DNA from: an uncultured Collinsella sp.
GTDB taxonomy: Bacteria; Actinomycetota; Coriobacteriia; Coriobacteriales; Coriobacteriaceae
Assembly (NCBI GenBank): GCA_902493515.1
Contig: CABUPE010000009.1
Location: forward strand, 4,621 to 68,620
DNA: 64,000 nt
Direction of reading: 5' to 3'
In this document: one piece after another, positions 1 to 9,398 of the stretch
Position numbering within the stretch: position 1 is the stretch's first letter
Layout of the letters: each line of letters begins with the position of its first letter
Notes under the pieces: generated by a model
Databases searched by the model: none
What the model saw: only the letters and a program-made list of their open reading frames with translations
What the model was told of the DNA's origin: nothing
Made by a program: the position numbers and the translations under genes

Positions 1-7
1 TTCGAGC

Positions 8-691
8 CTACATCTGCATAAACGGATTCTGCATAAGTTCGCGCGCCATCGTGGTCGAATCGCCATGGCCCGTCAAGCAAACGGTATCGGGCGGAAGCGT
101 CTTGGCAAGTTTGGAGAGCGAGCGCATAATCGCCGCCTCGTCACCGCCGGAAAGATCGGTACGACCGTGGCTGCCCGGGAAAAGCGTGTCGCCCACAAAG
201 GCGATGTTCCCCTGCTCGGTCGCGGCGAACAGGACGATGCCGCCCGGCGTATGCCCCGGCGTCTCGATCACCTGCAGGCAGACGTCGCCCACCTCGATTG
301 TATCGCCCTCGGCAAGCAAACGCGTCGGCTCACCCGGATCGGGCGTCTCGATACCCCACATGGTGCGCTGCTCCTCGATATTTGCGCGAGGTACCTTCAC
401 GTCCTTAGCGCACAACTCATATAGCGCGCCGTCGCCAACAACAGCTCGAACCCCGGCGACCCCGCCAACATGGTCGGCATGACCGTGCGTGCAGACAGAG
501 CCGAGTACGCGCACCTCGGGATGCGCGGTGCGGATATGCTCCACAAGACGCTCGCCCTCCCACGCCGGATCGACGATTAAGCACTCGTCATTCGAAATCA
601 CGGCGTAACTGTTGGTCTGAATGGGGCCGTTGACGAGTGCCTCAATCGAAGCCGCACCTCGGGGTGTCAGGTCCAAAGTCATCTCGCCCAT
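8..691 (-). CDS. MBL-fold metallo-hydrolase (glyoxalase II-like)
   Basis: Cytoplasmic metallo-beta-lactamase-fold hydrolase of about 227 residues, probably a thioesterase of the hydroxyacylglutathione hydrolase type. The zinc motif THGHADH lies near residues 68-74. It is followed by ETPGHTPGG, FVGDTLFPGSHGRTD (the metal-bridging Asp) and a final LTGHG, which is the full set of metal ligands in family order. The family usually has 200-230 residues, so it looks complete; its stop is only 8 bases from the window edge. An ATG at 697 abuts the AGGAGGG ribosome site, whereas the ATG at 691 lies 7 bases after it, so 691 is preferred. It is followed upstream on the same strand by relA and may share its transcript. 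Family membership is clear; the substrate cannot be read from sequence. Confidence 0.85.
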   Translation of the reverse strand: MGEMTLDLTPRGAASIEALVNGPIQTNSYAVISNDECLIVDPAWEGERLVEHIRTAHPEVRVLGSVCTHGHADHVGGVAGVRAVVGDGALYELCAKDVKVPRANIEEQRTMWGIETPDPGEPTRLLAEGDTIEVGDVCLQVIETPGHTPGGIVLFAATEQGNIAFVGDTLFPGSHGRTDLSGGDEAAIMRSLSKLAKTLPPDTVCLTGHGDSTTMARELMQNPFMQM

Positions 692-779
692 GCGCATACC
701 CTCCTTCTAAAATACGTTCGAGGCACCAAACGATGCCTCGAACGTAACCAATATCTATGATGCTAAGAGGCTCTCGCAC

Positions 780-3140
780 CTACACACGGCGCTTGAGCTG
801 AGCTCCACCTTCGCCGGGCATAAGACGGCGCGCGTCATAGACCGAGTCAACACTGCTGATGGAAGCCAGCAGCGGATCCAGACCACTCGCGTCCGAGATC
901 TCGACCATAAAGCGCAGGGTCGCAATACCCTCGCGGTTGGTCGAGGTGGCAGCGGAAAGGATATTGCCACCCGCATCGCCAATGGCAATGGTGACATCCT
1001 TGAGCAGGCCCATGCGATCCAGGCACTCGACCACGATCTCGACCTGGAAGAGGGTGTCGGCAGCGCCGTCCCACTCCACATCGATCATGCGCTCGGGATG
1101 TTCCATAAGACCCTTGACGTTAGGGCAGTTGGCGCGATGCACCGAAACGCCACGACCGCGCGTGATGAAGCCGACGATGTCGTCGCCCGTCACGGGGTTG
1201 CAGCAATGAGCCAGACGGACCAGCAGGCCGCTGTTGCTCTCGCCCTTGACGATAATGCCGTTACTGGCGCTCTTGCCGCGCTTTTGCGGCTTGCGGTTGG
1301 AGCCGCGAGCGGGCTGCTTCACGACCTCGGCGATAGCCTCGGCCTTGGTGAGCTGTTCCTCGGGCTTGGGGTCCAAGATTTGCTCGACCTTATTGCCCAC
1401 AGCGCGCGGGGCAACCTTGCCGGCGCCGACGGCGGCAAACAGGTCCTCGAGCTGCTTGAAGTTAAACTGCTCCGCCACGGCGTTGAGTGCACGCGTCGAA
1501 CGCGGCGTAGAAATGCCATAGCCACGCTTACGCAGGTCCTTGGCCAGCATATCGCGACCGGCGGCAGCGTCGTCGTCCTTGGTCGCAGCGGCAAAATAGC
1601 GGCGGATCTTTGACTTGGCGGAAGGTGTCTTAACGATCTTGAGCCAATCGCGCGACGGCTTGGAACTCTTGTTAGTCAGGATTTCAACGCGGTCGCCCGT
1701 CTTGATCTCGTGCGTGAGCGGGGCCACCGCACCGTTGATCTTAGCGCCGACACAGTGGTTGCCGACCTCGGTGTGAACGGCGTAGGCAAAGTCGAGCGGC
1801 GTGGAGCCGGCACGAAGCGCCATGACCTCGCCCTTGGGCGTAAAGACAAAAATCTCCTGGTCAAACAAGTCGACCTTCAGCGAGTGCAGATATTCCTTGG
1901 CGTCGGTAATCTCATCAGACGCAGCCCAATCGAGCGAATGTTTGAGCCAGTTAATCTGGTCGTCCAGACGCTGGGCATCATTGGTCTTAGACGCAGACGA
2001 TCCGCCCGACTTCTTATATAGCCAGTGGGCGGCAATGCCGTACTCGGCCTGCTCATGCATCTCGTAGGTTCGAATCTGAATCTCGAGCGGGCGGGCCGTG
2101 GGGCCGATAACCGTCGTATGGAGCGACTGGTAGTTATTGACTTTGGGCATGGCGATATAGTCTTTAAAGCGACCGGGCATGGGGTGCCACAGCGTATGCA
2201 CCGCGCCGAGCGTGGAGTAGCAATCGCGCACCGAATGCGTGATGACGCGCAGTGCCACCAGGTCGTAGATCTCGGAGAATTCCTTGCCCTTGCGCTTCAT
2301 CTTTTGGTAGATGGACCAATAGTGCTTGGAGCGGCCGTTGATCTGGAAGCCCTCCAGGCCAATGCGGTTGAGTTCATCGGTGAGCGTCTTGATAGTCTCG
2401 GCCAGATAGCGCTCGCGAACCTCACGCGACTCTGCCACCATGCGCGCGATGCGCTGGTAGGCGTCGGGCTCCAGGTAAAAGAAGGACAGGTCCTCGAGTT
2501 CCCACTTGATAGAGCTCATGCCTAAGCGGTCGGCCAAGGGTGCGTACACGTCCATGGTCTCGCGCGCCTTAAACAGACGGCGGTCCTCGCGAAGGGCCGC
2601 CAACGTGCGCATGTTATGCAGGCGGTCGGCGAGTTTGACGATGATGACGCGAATGTCCTTGGACATGGCGAGGAACATCTTGCGCAGCGTGAGGGCCTGC
2701 TTCTCGTCCATGCTGTCGACTTCGATGTTGGTGAGCTTGGTCACGCCGTCGACGAGCTCTGCCACGGTTTCGCCAAACAGACCCGAAACATCGGTAAGCG
2801 AGGTCTCGGTATCCTCGACGGTATCGTGCAACAGCGCGGCGCACACCACATCGCAGTCCATCTTGAGATCGGCCAAAATGATGGCAACCTCGACGGGATG
2901 GTTAATGTACATCTCGCCCGAGCGGCGCTTTTGGTTGCAGTGTTTCTCGGCGGCAAAGCAGTAGGCCTGCTCAACCTTAGAAAAGTCGTCCTCATTCATA
3001 TATTTGAGGCACAGGCGCTCCAGCTTGTCGTAGCTGTCTGCCATAATCTCGGGCGGCAGCTCATCGGCATGCTTATAGTGCTCCATCTCCGAAAACGGCT
3101 GGAGGGTGGAATCATGGGCGGTACGGGCTGCGGCATCCAT
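780..3140 (-). CDS. relA: Bifunctional (p)ppGpp synthetase/hydrolase RelA/SpoT
   Basis: Makes and degrades the alarmone (p)ppGpp in the stringent response. The 786-residue protein has the full long-RSH layout. An N-terminal HD hydrolase domain carries LLHDTVEDTE near residues 103-112 and KLADRLHNMRT further on. The synthetase domain carries GRFKDYIAMPK and YQSLHT, then come a TGS domain (IFVFTPKGEVMALRAGSTP) and a C-terminal ACT domain. The RFKD motif (RXKD type) is the signature of bifunctional enzymes, where RelA-only synthetases have EXDD; the intact HD box agrees. A strong GGGGAAGGGGG-type ribosome site precedes the ATG at 3140. It lies 15 bases downstream of the RecJ fusion gene and is probably co-transcribed with it. 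Confidence 0.96.
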   Translation of the reverse strand: MDAAARTAHDSTLQPFSEMEHYKHADELPPEIMADSYDKLERLCLKYMNEDDFSKVEQAYCFAAEKHCNQKRRSGEMYINHPVEVAIILADLKMDCDVVCAALLHDTVEDTETSLTDVSGLFGETVAELVDGVTKLTNIEVDSMDEKQALTLRKMFLAMSKDIRVIIVKLADRLHNMRTLAALREDRRLFKARETMDVYAPLADRLGMSSIKWELEDLSFFYLEPDAYQRIARMVAESREVRERYLAETIKTLTDELNRIGLEGFQINGRSKHYWSIYQKMKRKGKEFSEIYDLVALRVITHSVRDCYSTLGAVHTLWHPMPGRFKDYIAMPKVNNYQSLHTTVIGPTARPLEIQIRTYEMHEQAEYGIAAHWLYKKSGGSSASKTNDAQRLDDQINWLKHSLDWAASDEITDAKEYLHSLKVDLFDQEIFVFTPKGEVMALRAGSTPLDFAYAVHTEVGNHCVGAKINGAVAPLTHEIKTGDRVEILTNKSSKPSRDWLKIVKTPSAKSKIRRYFAAATKDDDAAAGRDMLAKDLRKRGYGISTPRSTRALNAVAEQFNFKQLEDLFAAVGAGKVAPRAVGNKVEQILDPKPEEQLTKAEAIAEVVKQPARGSNRKPQKRGKSASNGIIVKGESNSGLLVRLAHCCNPVTGDDIVGFITRGRGVSVHRANCPNVKGLMEHPERMIDVEWDGAADTLFQVEIVVECLDRMGLLKDVTIAIGDAGGNILSAATSTNREGIATLRFMVEISDASGLDPLLASISSVDSVYDARRLMPGEGGAQLKRRV

Positions 3141-3155
3141 CGAGGCCCCCTTCCC

Positions 3156-6100
3156 CTAGGCCCGCGGTACGATCGGGCGGTTAACTTTGGCTAGCATATC
3201 AGAAGCGCACGAATCGAGCGCCCAGCTCCGGAAAGCCGAAAACTCCATGCGCGAGCGCAAGCCCTCCAAATAGCGAATTGACCTGCTCAATTGCACGCGG
3301 CCGGGGTTTTCGGCCATCGCGATGCGACGAGTGTCGTCAAACCCCGAAACTCGACAGAAACCAAGCTCTTCGAAGATTCCCAGGCCGCTTTCCACCGAAC
3401 GCTCGTCGACCGGCGTGCGAGCATCGATGGCAAGGCACATCTGCGCGATGTCGATATCGCTCGCGCTAAAGGAATCGTCCCCGGTTTTGCCGCGGTTGGA
3501 GCGCCACATGGTCTGCAGCGCGCGATAGAGCGTGACGAGCTCGTCGCGCTCGGGCGCATAGCAGTCGAGCAGGCGCTCGTTAATGCGGGCGTCGCGCGAC
3601 GAATAGAGTAGATGGATCACGGCGGGCTGGCCATCGCGACCGGCGCGGCCGCTCATCTGGTTGAACTCGATGGCGCCAAACGGCATGTGGTAGAGCACGA
3701 CATGGCGGATATCGGGCAGGTTGACACCCTCGCCAAAGGCGGAGGTCGAGACGATGCAGCTGAGGCTGCCGTCTCGAAACGCCTCCTCTACGCGATGGCG
3801 GTCGGTGCGCGTAAGGCCAGCGTTATAGAACGCGATACGGGTCGCACAGTCGGGAACGCGTTTGCGTAGTGTCTTGGCGAGCGCCACGGACTGGTCACGC
3901 GAATTGACGTAAATGACGGTCTTCTCCCCCGTCGCCACGATCGACACCAAACGGTTCTCGCGGCTCGCAAGGTCGCGGTCGTCCTCGAGCTGCAGGTTCT
4001 CGCGCACCGTCTCGTCGACCACCGTGCGAGTGATTGGCAACATGCGGGCAAGCTCGGCCACGACCGGAGCCGTCGCGGTGGCCGTCGCAGCCATAACGAC
4101 CGGGTCGCCCAGGGCTTTGAGGATATCGAGCATGTCAAGATAGGCGCTACGGTCGCCGCCCTTGGCAAGGCCGGCGTGGTGCGCCTCATCGATAACGACA
4201 AAGCCGATGCGGCCCGAACGCGCGAAACGGTCACGGTGGATAGACAGGAACTCGGGCGTCGTGAGCACGATACCGGTGCGGCCCGAAGCTAGGCCGGCGA
4301 ACACGTCATCGCGTGCGGCCTCCACGGTCTCGCCGGTCAGCACGCCAACGCCAATGCCAAGCGCTGCCATCGTCGACGAGAGGTGATAGGCCTGGTCGGC
4401 AACGAGCGCACGCAGCGGATAGACAAAGATGCTCGCACGCCCGCGAAGGACCGCCTCGCGCGCGGCATGCACATGGAAGATGAGCGACTTGCCGCGCCCC
4501 GTTCCCATAACGGCCAGAACACTCTGGTGATCGGCCAGGGCATCGAGCGCCTCGACCTGCGCGCGGTGCGGCTGGTTCGAGCCGATAAAGCTATGGATAA
4601 GCGAGCGCGTCAGCTCGGTATAAGAAAGCTGGGCGAGCGTCTCGCGTTTACGCGACTCCAGGCGCAGGCCAGAATCCGCCGGTTGCACGCCGCGGCGAAG
4701 TTCACATGCCGGATCGTCGATATTGGACGCCGTAGTATCGCGCACCAAGACATCCTTGATCATGAGCTTGGGCTTCACACGCCCCTGCCAATGCTCGGCA
4801 ACGGCCTCGAACACCAAGTCGACAGCGCTATCGCAGTTGATGAGCTTATCGATTTGCGGCACGCGGAACATAATGGCCGGCACGCTCGCGGCGCCATCGG
4901 TCGCCACAAAGCGCATGTGCTCGCCGGTTTTGCCCACCACGGCGCGATCGCACATTGTCACGCCCTCGGCCGCCAACAGCGGCACCTTGTTGCCCTGGCC
5001 AAACGGCTCAAGACGGGAAATCTGCTCTATAGTCTCAATATTCAGCTCGGAAAGGTCGACCGTGGCGGCAACCTCGTCGATGTCTTCAAAGTCCTCGGCG
5101 GGAATCTCCGATAGCACGACGGAAAGGCGACGACGGAATTCATCGAGCTTGGATGCCTCGATGGTCACACCCACCGCACCGGCATGTCCGCCGCGACGAA
5201 TCAGCAGGTCGGAACAGCGCTCGACGGCGTCAAACAGGTTAACTTTGCCCACCGAGCGACCAGAGCCGCGCGCGATACCGTCCTCGATCGAGAACAGCAG
5301 CGCCGGCACGTGATAGCGGTTGGTCAGACGGCTTGCCACGATGCCCTTGACACCCTCGTGCCAGCCCTCGCCACCCACGACAATCGCGCGTCCGCCGTCA
5401 TAGGTCTCCTCGACCTTTGCCATGGCATCGCGCGTGAGCTCCGCCTCGATCTCACGGCGCTGGTGGTTGATTTCCTCGAGCTCAGCCGCCAGCGCGCTTG
5501 CTTCGATGGGATTGCGGGCAAGCAGCAGGTCGAGCGCCAGCTTGGGATCGGCCATGCGACCGGCAGCGTTTAAGCGGGGAATGAGCGAGAATGACAGGCC
5601 ATCCGCCGTAATGCTCGAAAGGTCCGCCTTGGCGAGCGCGGCAAGTGCGATGTAGCCGGGACGGGCCGTCACGCGCATCTGCTGGATGCCCTCGGCGACC
5701 AGTGCGCGGTTCTCGGGCGTGAGCGGCATCATGTCGGACACGGTGCCCAGCGCCGCGACCTCGATTAGCGAACGCCAATACGACGGCTTGCCCAGGCGCT
5801 CACCCAGGACTTGCACCAGCTTGAGCGCCACACCAACACCGGCAAGCTCGCGCGAGGGGCCCTCGTCCTCGAGCTTGGGGTCGGTCAGGGGGACACCCTG
5901 CGGCACCTGGTCGGAGGGCTCGTGATGGTCCGTGACCACCAAATCGATCCCCAGGCTCTCCAGATAGGAAACCTCTTCCTTGGCGGCAATGCCGTTATCG
6001 ACGGTCACGATCAGCTGGGGGCGAGCGAGCTCGTTAACGCGGTCGAGCGCCGCGCGCGAAAGACCGTAGCCCTCGTCAAAGCGATGCGGAATAAACGGCG

Positions 6101-6443
6101 TGACATCGGCGCCAAACGTGTGCAGCGCCTCGGTCAACAGGCAAGTCGACGTAATACCGTCAACGTCAAAATCGCCAAAGACTGCAATGTGCTCGTGGTT
6201 GCGAATAGCACGCTCGACGCGGTCGGCAACGACTGACATGCCCGGGATAATGAGTGGGTCGGCCCAGTCGCGATCGAGCGAAGGCGTCAAAAACAATTGG
6301 CCCTCTTTGATGGAGCCAATGCCGTGCGCGACCATAATGCGCGCCACCAGCCCGGGAATGCCCAGACCAGCCGAAAGCTCCTTTTCGAGCTCGGGGTTTT
6401 GCTGAGCGACCGCCCAGCGATGCGTCGTCTTAAGCGATGACAT
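3156..6443 (-). CDS. recJ: RecJ exonuclease fused to a RecQ-like DEAH helicase
   Basis: A 1095-residue fusion of two DNA-repair activities that are normally separate. Residues of roughly 30-560 are RecJ, a 5'-3' single-strand DNA exonuclease: FGDFDVDGITST and VVTDHHEPSD (the DHH motif), then a DHHA1 region with GGHAGAVGV. Residues of roughly 610-1090 are a superfamily 2 helicase most like RecQ: Walker A GTGRGKS near 645, DEAH (VVIDEAHHAG) near 750, MAATATATA, SAFGEGVNLPDIRHVV and QMSGRAGRDGQ. Bacterial RecJ is usually 550-750 residues, so the extra helicase is real and in frame without a gap. I see no clear RQC or HRDC domain. The start at 6443 has AGGGGTGGG upstream; the longer frame starting at 6488 is less likely. 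In E. coli RecQ and RecJ act together in the RecF pathway; coupling in one chain is inferred. Confidence 0.9.
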   Translation of the reverse strand: MSSLKTTHRWAVAQQNPELEKELSAGLGIPGLVARIMVAHGIGSIKEGQLFLTPSLDRDWADPLIIPGMSVVADRVERAIRNHEHIAVFGDFDVDGITSTCLLTEALHTFGADVTPFIPHRFDEGYGLSRAALDRVNELARPQLIVTVDNGIAAKEEVSYLESLGIDLVVTDHHEPSDQVPQGVPLTDPKLEDEGPSRELAGVGVALKLVQVLGERLGKPSYWRSLIEVAALGTVSDMMPLTPENRALVAEGIQQMRVTARPGYIALAALAKADLSSITADGLSFSLIPRLNAAGRMADPKLALDLLLARNPIEASALAAELEEINHQRREIEAELTRDAMAKVEETYDGGRAIVVGGEGWHEGVKGIVASRLTNRYHVPALLFSIEDGIARGSGRSVGKVNLFDAVERCSDLLIRRGGHAGAVGVTIEASKLDEFRRRLSVVLSEIPAEDFEDIDEVAATVDLSELNIETIEQISRLEPFGQGNKVPLLAAEGVTMCDRAVVGKTGEHMRFVATDGAASVPAIMFRVPQIDKLINCDSAVDLVFEAVAEHWQGRVKPKLMIKDVLVRDTTASNIDDPACELRRGVQPADSGLRLESRKRETLAQLSYTELTRSLIHSFIGSNQPHRAQVEALDALADHQSVLAVMGTGRGKSLIFHVHAAREAVLRGRASIFVYPLRALVADQAYHLSSTMAALGIGVGVLTGETVEAARDDVFAGLASGRTGIVLTTPEFLSIHRDRFARSGRIGFVVIDEAHHAGLAKGGDRSAYLDMLDILKALGDPVVMAATATATAPVVAELARMLPITRTVVDETVRENLQLEDDRDLASRENRLVSIVATGEKTVIYVNSRDQSVALAKTLRKRVPDCATRIAFYNAGLTRTDRHRVEEAFRDGSLSCIVSTSAFGEGVNLPDIRHVVLYHMPFGAIEFNQMSGRAGRDGQPAVIHLLYSSRDARINERLLDCYAPERDELVTLYRALQTMWRSNRGKTGDDSFSASDIDIAQMCLAIDARTPVDERSVESGLGIFEELGFCRVSGFDDTRRIAMAENPGRVQLSRSIRYLEGLRSRMEFSAFRSWALDSCASDMLAKVNRPIVPRA

Positions 6444-6551
6444 AGGCACCCACCCCTGATAGGGGCAGGTCGCCGCGATACCTCTCACGGTTCATAGCGA
6501 TGAGTCCTCTGTGTATACCCGCTTCGGCAGGCAGATCTGTTGAACGGATTT

Positions 6552-6557
6552 ATTATA
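6552..6557 (-). promoter_or_regulatory. Candidate -10 element for the recJ fusion gene
   Basis: Reading the minus strand, a perfect TATAAT occurs about 109 bases before the chosen start. The -35 region at the expected spacing (GCGTTT or CGTTTT) is poor, so this is only a candidate. The rest of the 6489-6717 gap holds a CCGCGG-tetraloop-CCGCGG hairpin near 6581-6596 and nothing else I can name. Confidence 0.35.
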
Positions 6558-6717
6558 CCGTGCAGCGCGGACGCAAAACGCCGCGGTGCGCCGCGGTTTC
6601 GGCAAACGATGGCGGTAATGCCCTCGAAATAATCGAGCGTTTCAGCCGCACGGACGCATACGAGCGTCTAGCATATCCATACAAACGAGTTCGCGGATAA
6701 AGGGAGTCACGGGACAT

Positions 6718-7716
6718 ATGAAGCAATGGGCTGGACTGGGAAAGTTCCTCGCGGGGCATATGCAGATCATCGTTCCGATTTGCGTGGCGCTCGGCGTGCT
6801 CTTTCCCCAGCAGATTGGCGTGCTCAAGCCCATTGTTCCCGCCCTCTTCGCCTTTATGACGTTTCAGGGTGCGCTCAGCAACACCTTTCACCAGGTAGCC
6901 GAGGTGTTCCACCGTCCGCTACACCTGATTCTGGCGTTGCTGGTCTCGGCAGTGCTTATTCCCATCGCGGCGTATGCCATGGGGTCACTCTTCTTTGGCT
7001 CCAACCCCAACCTTGTCTGCGGCATCGTGCTCGAGTACAGCGTGCCCGTGGCCGTCACCGCTTTTATGTGGATCAGCATGTTCGGCGGCAACGGCCCGCT
7101 CGCGCTCACCATCATCCTGACGTCCTCGGTTATCTCCCCTGTGACGATTCCGCTCACGCTTAAGCTCCTGCTGGGTGCCACCGTCTCGATCGATGTGCCG
7201 AGCATGATGCAAGACATGGCCTTTATGATCGCCATCCCCGCCGTGCTCGGCATCGTGATCAACGAGCTCACGCGTGGATGGGGACACGAGAAGCTCTCCC
7301 CCGCGCTCTCGCCCGCCTGCAAATTCATGATGATGGGCGTTATCGCCTCCAACTCCACCGCCATGAGCGAGTACGTGCTGCACATGAACGCGGTGCGCCT
7401 GGAAGTCGCCCTCTTTATTTTGACCTTCGCCATCAGCGGCTTTGTCGTCGGTTTTCTGGTCGCCCGTGCGCTCCATCTGCCATATAGCGAGACGACTACC
7501 GTGTGCTTTACCTGCGGCATGCGTAACATCTCTTCGGGCGCCGTCATCGCCACGCAATACTTTCCGGGCGAAGTTGTGTTTCCCGTCATGTGTGGAACGT
7601 TGTTTCAGCAGGTGCTCGCCTCGCTTATCGGGCATCTCTTTGAGCGTCTGACCGGCGAGGAGCGCGCCGCCCAGCGCAAGCGTGTCGAGGCCGGCCGCAA
7701 CGCCATGGGACGCTAG
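6718..7716 (+). CDS. Bile acid:sodium symporter (BASS) family transporter
   Basis: Integral membrane transporter of 332 residues with about nine or ten hydrophobic helices spread over the whole length. The layout and the short polar breaks (SPALSPACKFMMMGVIASNST, CGMRNISSGAVIATQYFPG) fit the BASS/SBF family, which moves bile acids, keto acids or other organic anions, usually with sodium. The chain ends in a short basic cytoplasmic tail (AAQRKRVEAGRNAMGR). The ATG at 6718 has AAAGGGAG upstream. It stands alone on the plus strand, divergent from recJ and convergent with the GalT-like gene. The substrate is unknown, although bile-acid handling is plausible for a gut organism. Confidence 0.75.
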   Translation: MKQWAGLGKFLAGHMQIIVPICVALGVLFPQQIGVLKPIVPALFAFMTFQGALSNTFHQVAEVFHRPLHLILALLVSAVLIPIAAYAMGSLFFGSNPNLVCGIVLEYSVPVAVTAFMWISMFGGNGPLALTIILTSSVISPVTIPLTLKLLLGATVSIDVPSMMQDMAFMIAIPAVLGIVINELTRGWGHEKLSPALSPACKFMMMGVIASNSTAMSEYVLHMNAVRLEVALFILTFAISGFVVGFLVARALHLPYSETTTVCFTCGMRNISSGAVIATQYFPGEVVFPVMCGTLFQQVLASLIGHLFERLTGEERAAQRKRVEAGRNAMGR

Positions 7717-7732
7717 ACTGCCCGCAGTGTGC

Positions 7733-7760
7733 GGGCGCTCACTTTACGATGTGAGCGCCC
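7733..7760. terminator. Hairpin between convergent genes
   Basis: A 10-bp perfect stem (GGGCGCTCAC / GTGAGCGCCC) sits between the convergent transporter and GalT-like genes and covers the stop codon of the latter. No clear T tract follows on either strand, so termination is inferred from position. Confidence 0.45.
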
Positions 7761-8544
7761 CCAGATGTGCGCGGAGTCGCTCTGCATCGACATCGAGCGT
7801 GGTCTCAGCATTGACCTGAGCCAGCCGATACCCGACAAAGTAGGGCGAAACCACCCAACGCGGCAGCGCCTTGGCAATGGTCCGACCGCCCAGGTGATAG
7901 AAGAACAGGTTGTACGACTCTGCGCGACCACCGTGGTGCTCGTTCAGGATATAGCGCAGAGCCACCTGGATCGCATCGGCGAAGAGATCCGCCTCGGCTT
8001 GGTCTCTCGTGTCATCGCTGGCAGCGATTCCCTGCGGGGCTGAAACGTTGACCTCAAAGAACCCCATGATGGGTTCGGTTGAGATGTTGACCGAAATCCT
8101 CCCCTGTTGCCAGACATTGATGCCCTCGAAATTGGCAGAAGTCAGCGAAGTGTAGCCGTCTTCCTGCTCCAAACCCACAATCTGCATGTGCGGATGAACG
8201 AGACTACCGCCCGAGAGCGGACCCTTGTTCTTGTACATGAGCACGCTTCGATACTGCTGTGAATCGATCATCTGCTGCCAGCAACCCAGGGCAAACCGCA
8301 TCACATGGTGGAGTTCATCCGGCTCATAGGTCACCAGGTCGGCATCGTGATCGGCCGACTCGATCAGCACGGTTTGACGGGTGGCGCGCAGGGTCTTGAA
8401 CTTATTCTCGAGCCAAATGCAATCGCCATCACGGCGAATGATGTCGGTGAGCCCTTCTGCATCGCAAAAGGGGCACGCGGTGCCGGGACGACGGTTGTCG
8501 TCGGGCTTACCGTTCGCCTGCTGAACGTCAAATACCAGCGCCAC
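7744..8544 (-). CDS. GalT-like nucleotidyltransferase, DUF4931 type
   Basis: A 266-residue cytoplasmic protein of the HIT/galactose-1-phosphate uridylyltransferase superfamily. It has an N-terminal CPFC zinc-type pair near residues 24-27 and the HPHMQ active-site motif near residue 117, which matches the HPH-Q nucleotide-transfer motif of GalT. It is shorter than classical GalT (about 350 residues), and the central part resembles the DUF4931 group whose substrate is not established. It lies 3 bases downstream of cutC on the same strand, so the two are likely translated together. I would not call it galT proper because no other Leloir gene is nearby. Confidence 0.65.
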   Translation of the reverse strand: MALVFDVQQANGKPDDNRRPGTACPFCDAEGLTDIIRRDGDCIWLENKFKTLRATRQTVLIESADHDADLVTYEPDELHHVMRFALGCWQQMIDSQQYRSVLMYKNKGPLSGGSLVHPHMQIVGLEQEDGYTSLTSANFEGINVWQQGRISVNISTEPIMGFFEVNVSAPQGIAASDDTRDQAEADLFADAIQVALRYILNEHHGGRAESYNLFFYHLGGRTIAKALPRWVVSPYFVGYRLAQVNAETTLDVDAERLRAHLGALTS

Positions 8545-8547
8545 GGG

Positions 8548-9225
8548 TTATACCTCCAGCGGCACGATCTTGGTGCCATGGAGCTCGGAGACGCCCAGTG
8601 CCGCCGCCACGGTATCGCGGTTGGCCGTGGAAATGCCGCCGCCGGGAAGGATGGTCAAGCGGTCGCCCGCATACTCGATCAAGCGGGCCAGGTTTTCGAA
8701 GTTGTCCTCGATCGGCGTACCGGCAGCGCCACCATGCGTCAGGATGCGTGTGATGCCGCAGTCGGCGAGTGTGTCAATCGCGTCGAGCTGAGCCTCGGGC
8801 GAGAGCTGGTCAAACGCCATGTGGAAGGTGATGTCGATGGGCTCACGCTTGCATTCCTCGGTCGCGCAGCCCGCGGCCATCACGAGGGCGCCCAACGTAA
8901 GCTCGTCGAGCGCCCATCCGCCAGCGCAGGGCTTGCAGCAGCCAAAGACCAAGCCGTCAACGCCGGCGCTTACGGCAAGGCCCAGGTCCATCTCCATCAT
9001 GCGCAGCTCGTCTTGGTTGTAATGAAAGTCACCGCCACGCGGGCGAATCATGCACATCACTCGCGCGTCATGCTCGTGAGCATAGCTGACTGTAGCGCTG
9101 ATAACGCCGGCAGAAGGCGTGGTGCCACCAACGGCAAGGTTGTCGCACAGCTCGATGCGCTTTGCACCGGCATCGATAGCTGCCGGCACCCGCTCAAAGT
9201 TCTCGGCACAAAACTCATACAGCAT
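8548..9225 (-). CDS. cutC: CutC family protein
   Basis: A 225-residue TIM-barrel protein of the CutC family, named for copper homeostasis in E. coli although its biochemical role is still unsettled. The N-terminus MLYEFCAENFERVPAAIDAG and the segment RIELCDNLAVGGTTPSAG are the family signature, followed by MIRPRGGDFHYN and, near the end, ILPGGGIS. Length matches the family (about 200-250). It is the first gene of a two-gene minus-strand unit with the GalT-like gene. Confidence 0.9.
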   Translation of the reverse strand: MLYEFCAENFERVPAAIDAGAKRIELCDNLAVGGTTPSAGVISATVSYAHEHDARVMCMIRPRGGDFHYNQDELRMMEMDLGLAVSAGVDGLVFGCCKPCAGGWALDELTLGALVMAAGCATEECKREPIDITFHMAFDQLSPEAQLDAIDTLADCGITRILTHGGAAGTPIEDNFENLARLIEYAGDRLTILPGGGISTANRDTVAAALGVSELHGTKIVPLEV

Positions 9226-9284
9226 AGATAGACCCCAAAGACAGCAGATGTTTTCCGACGGGCATTGTCACACATCCCCATGAA

Positions 9285-9349
9285 GTTGCGGTGGAATAGG
9301 GACTCTTTTGGCCTCTGGAGCCCGTATTCAGTCCCTATTTCACCGCAAC
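9285..9349. repeat. 65-nt inverted repeat with AGGGACT shoulders
   Basis: Arms of 20 nt (9285-9304 and 9330-9349) are complementary with one mismatch and enclose a 25-nt loop. Each arm ends in AGGGACT/AGTCCCT. It lies between cutC and the liv terminator, outside any gene. It shares its GGGAC core with other hairpins in this window (see findings). Confidence 0.8.
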
Positions 9350-9351
9350 TA

Positions 9352-9388
9352 AAAAGGGGCGCTGACTGAGATAGTCAGCGCCCCTTTT
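9352..9388 (-). terminator. Terminator of the liv operon
   Basis: A 16-bp perfect stem (AAAAGGGGCGCTGACT and its complement) with a 5-nt loop ends 10 bases after the livF stop codon. Read on the minus strand it finishes in a run of T, a classic intrinsic terminator. Confidence 0.9.
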
Positions 9389-9398
9389 GTTAGGTTGG

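Noticed and set aside
8..697. ATG at 697 as start of the metallo-hydrolase
   Set aside because: The ribosome site abuts it; the second ATG at 691 has correct spacing.
2041..2090. tRNA-like TTCGAATC sequence
   Set aside because: It is inside relA coding sequence and lacks a cloverleaf or acceptor stem.
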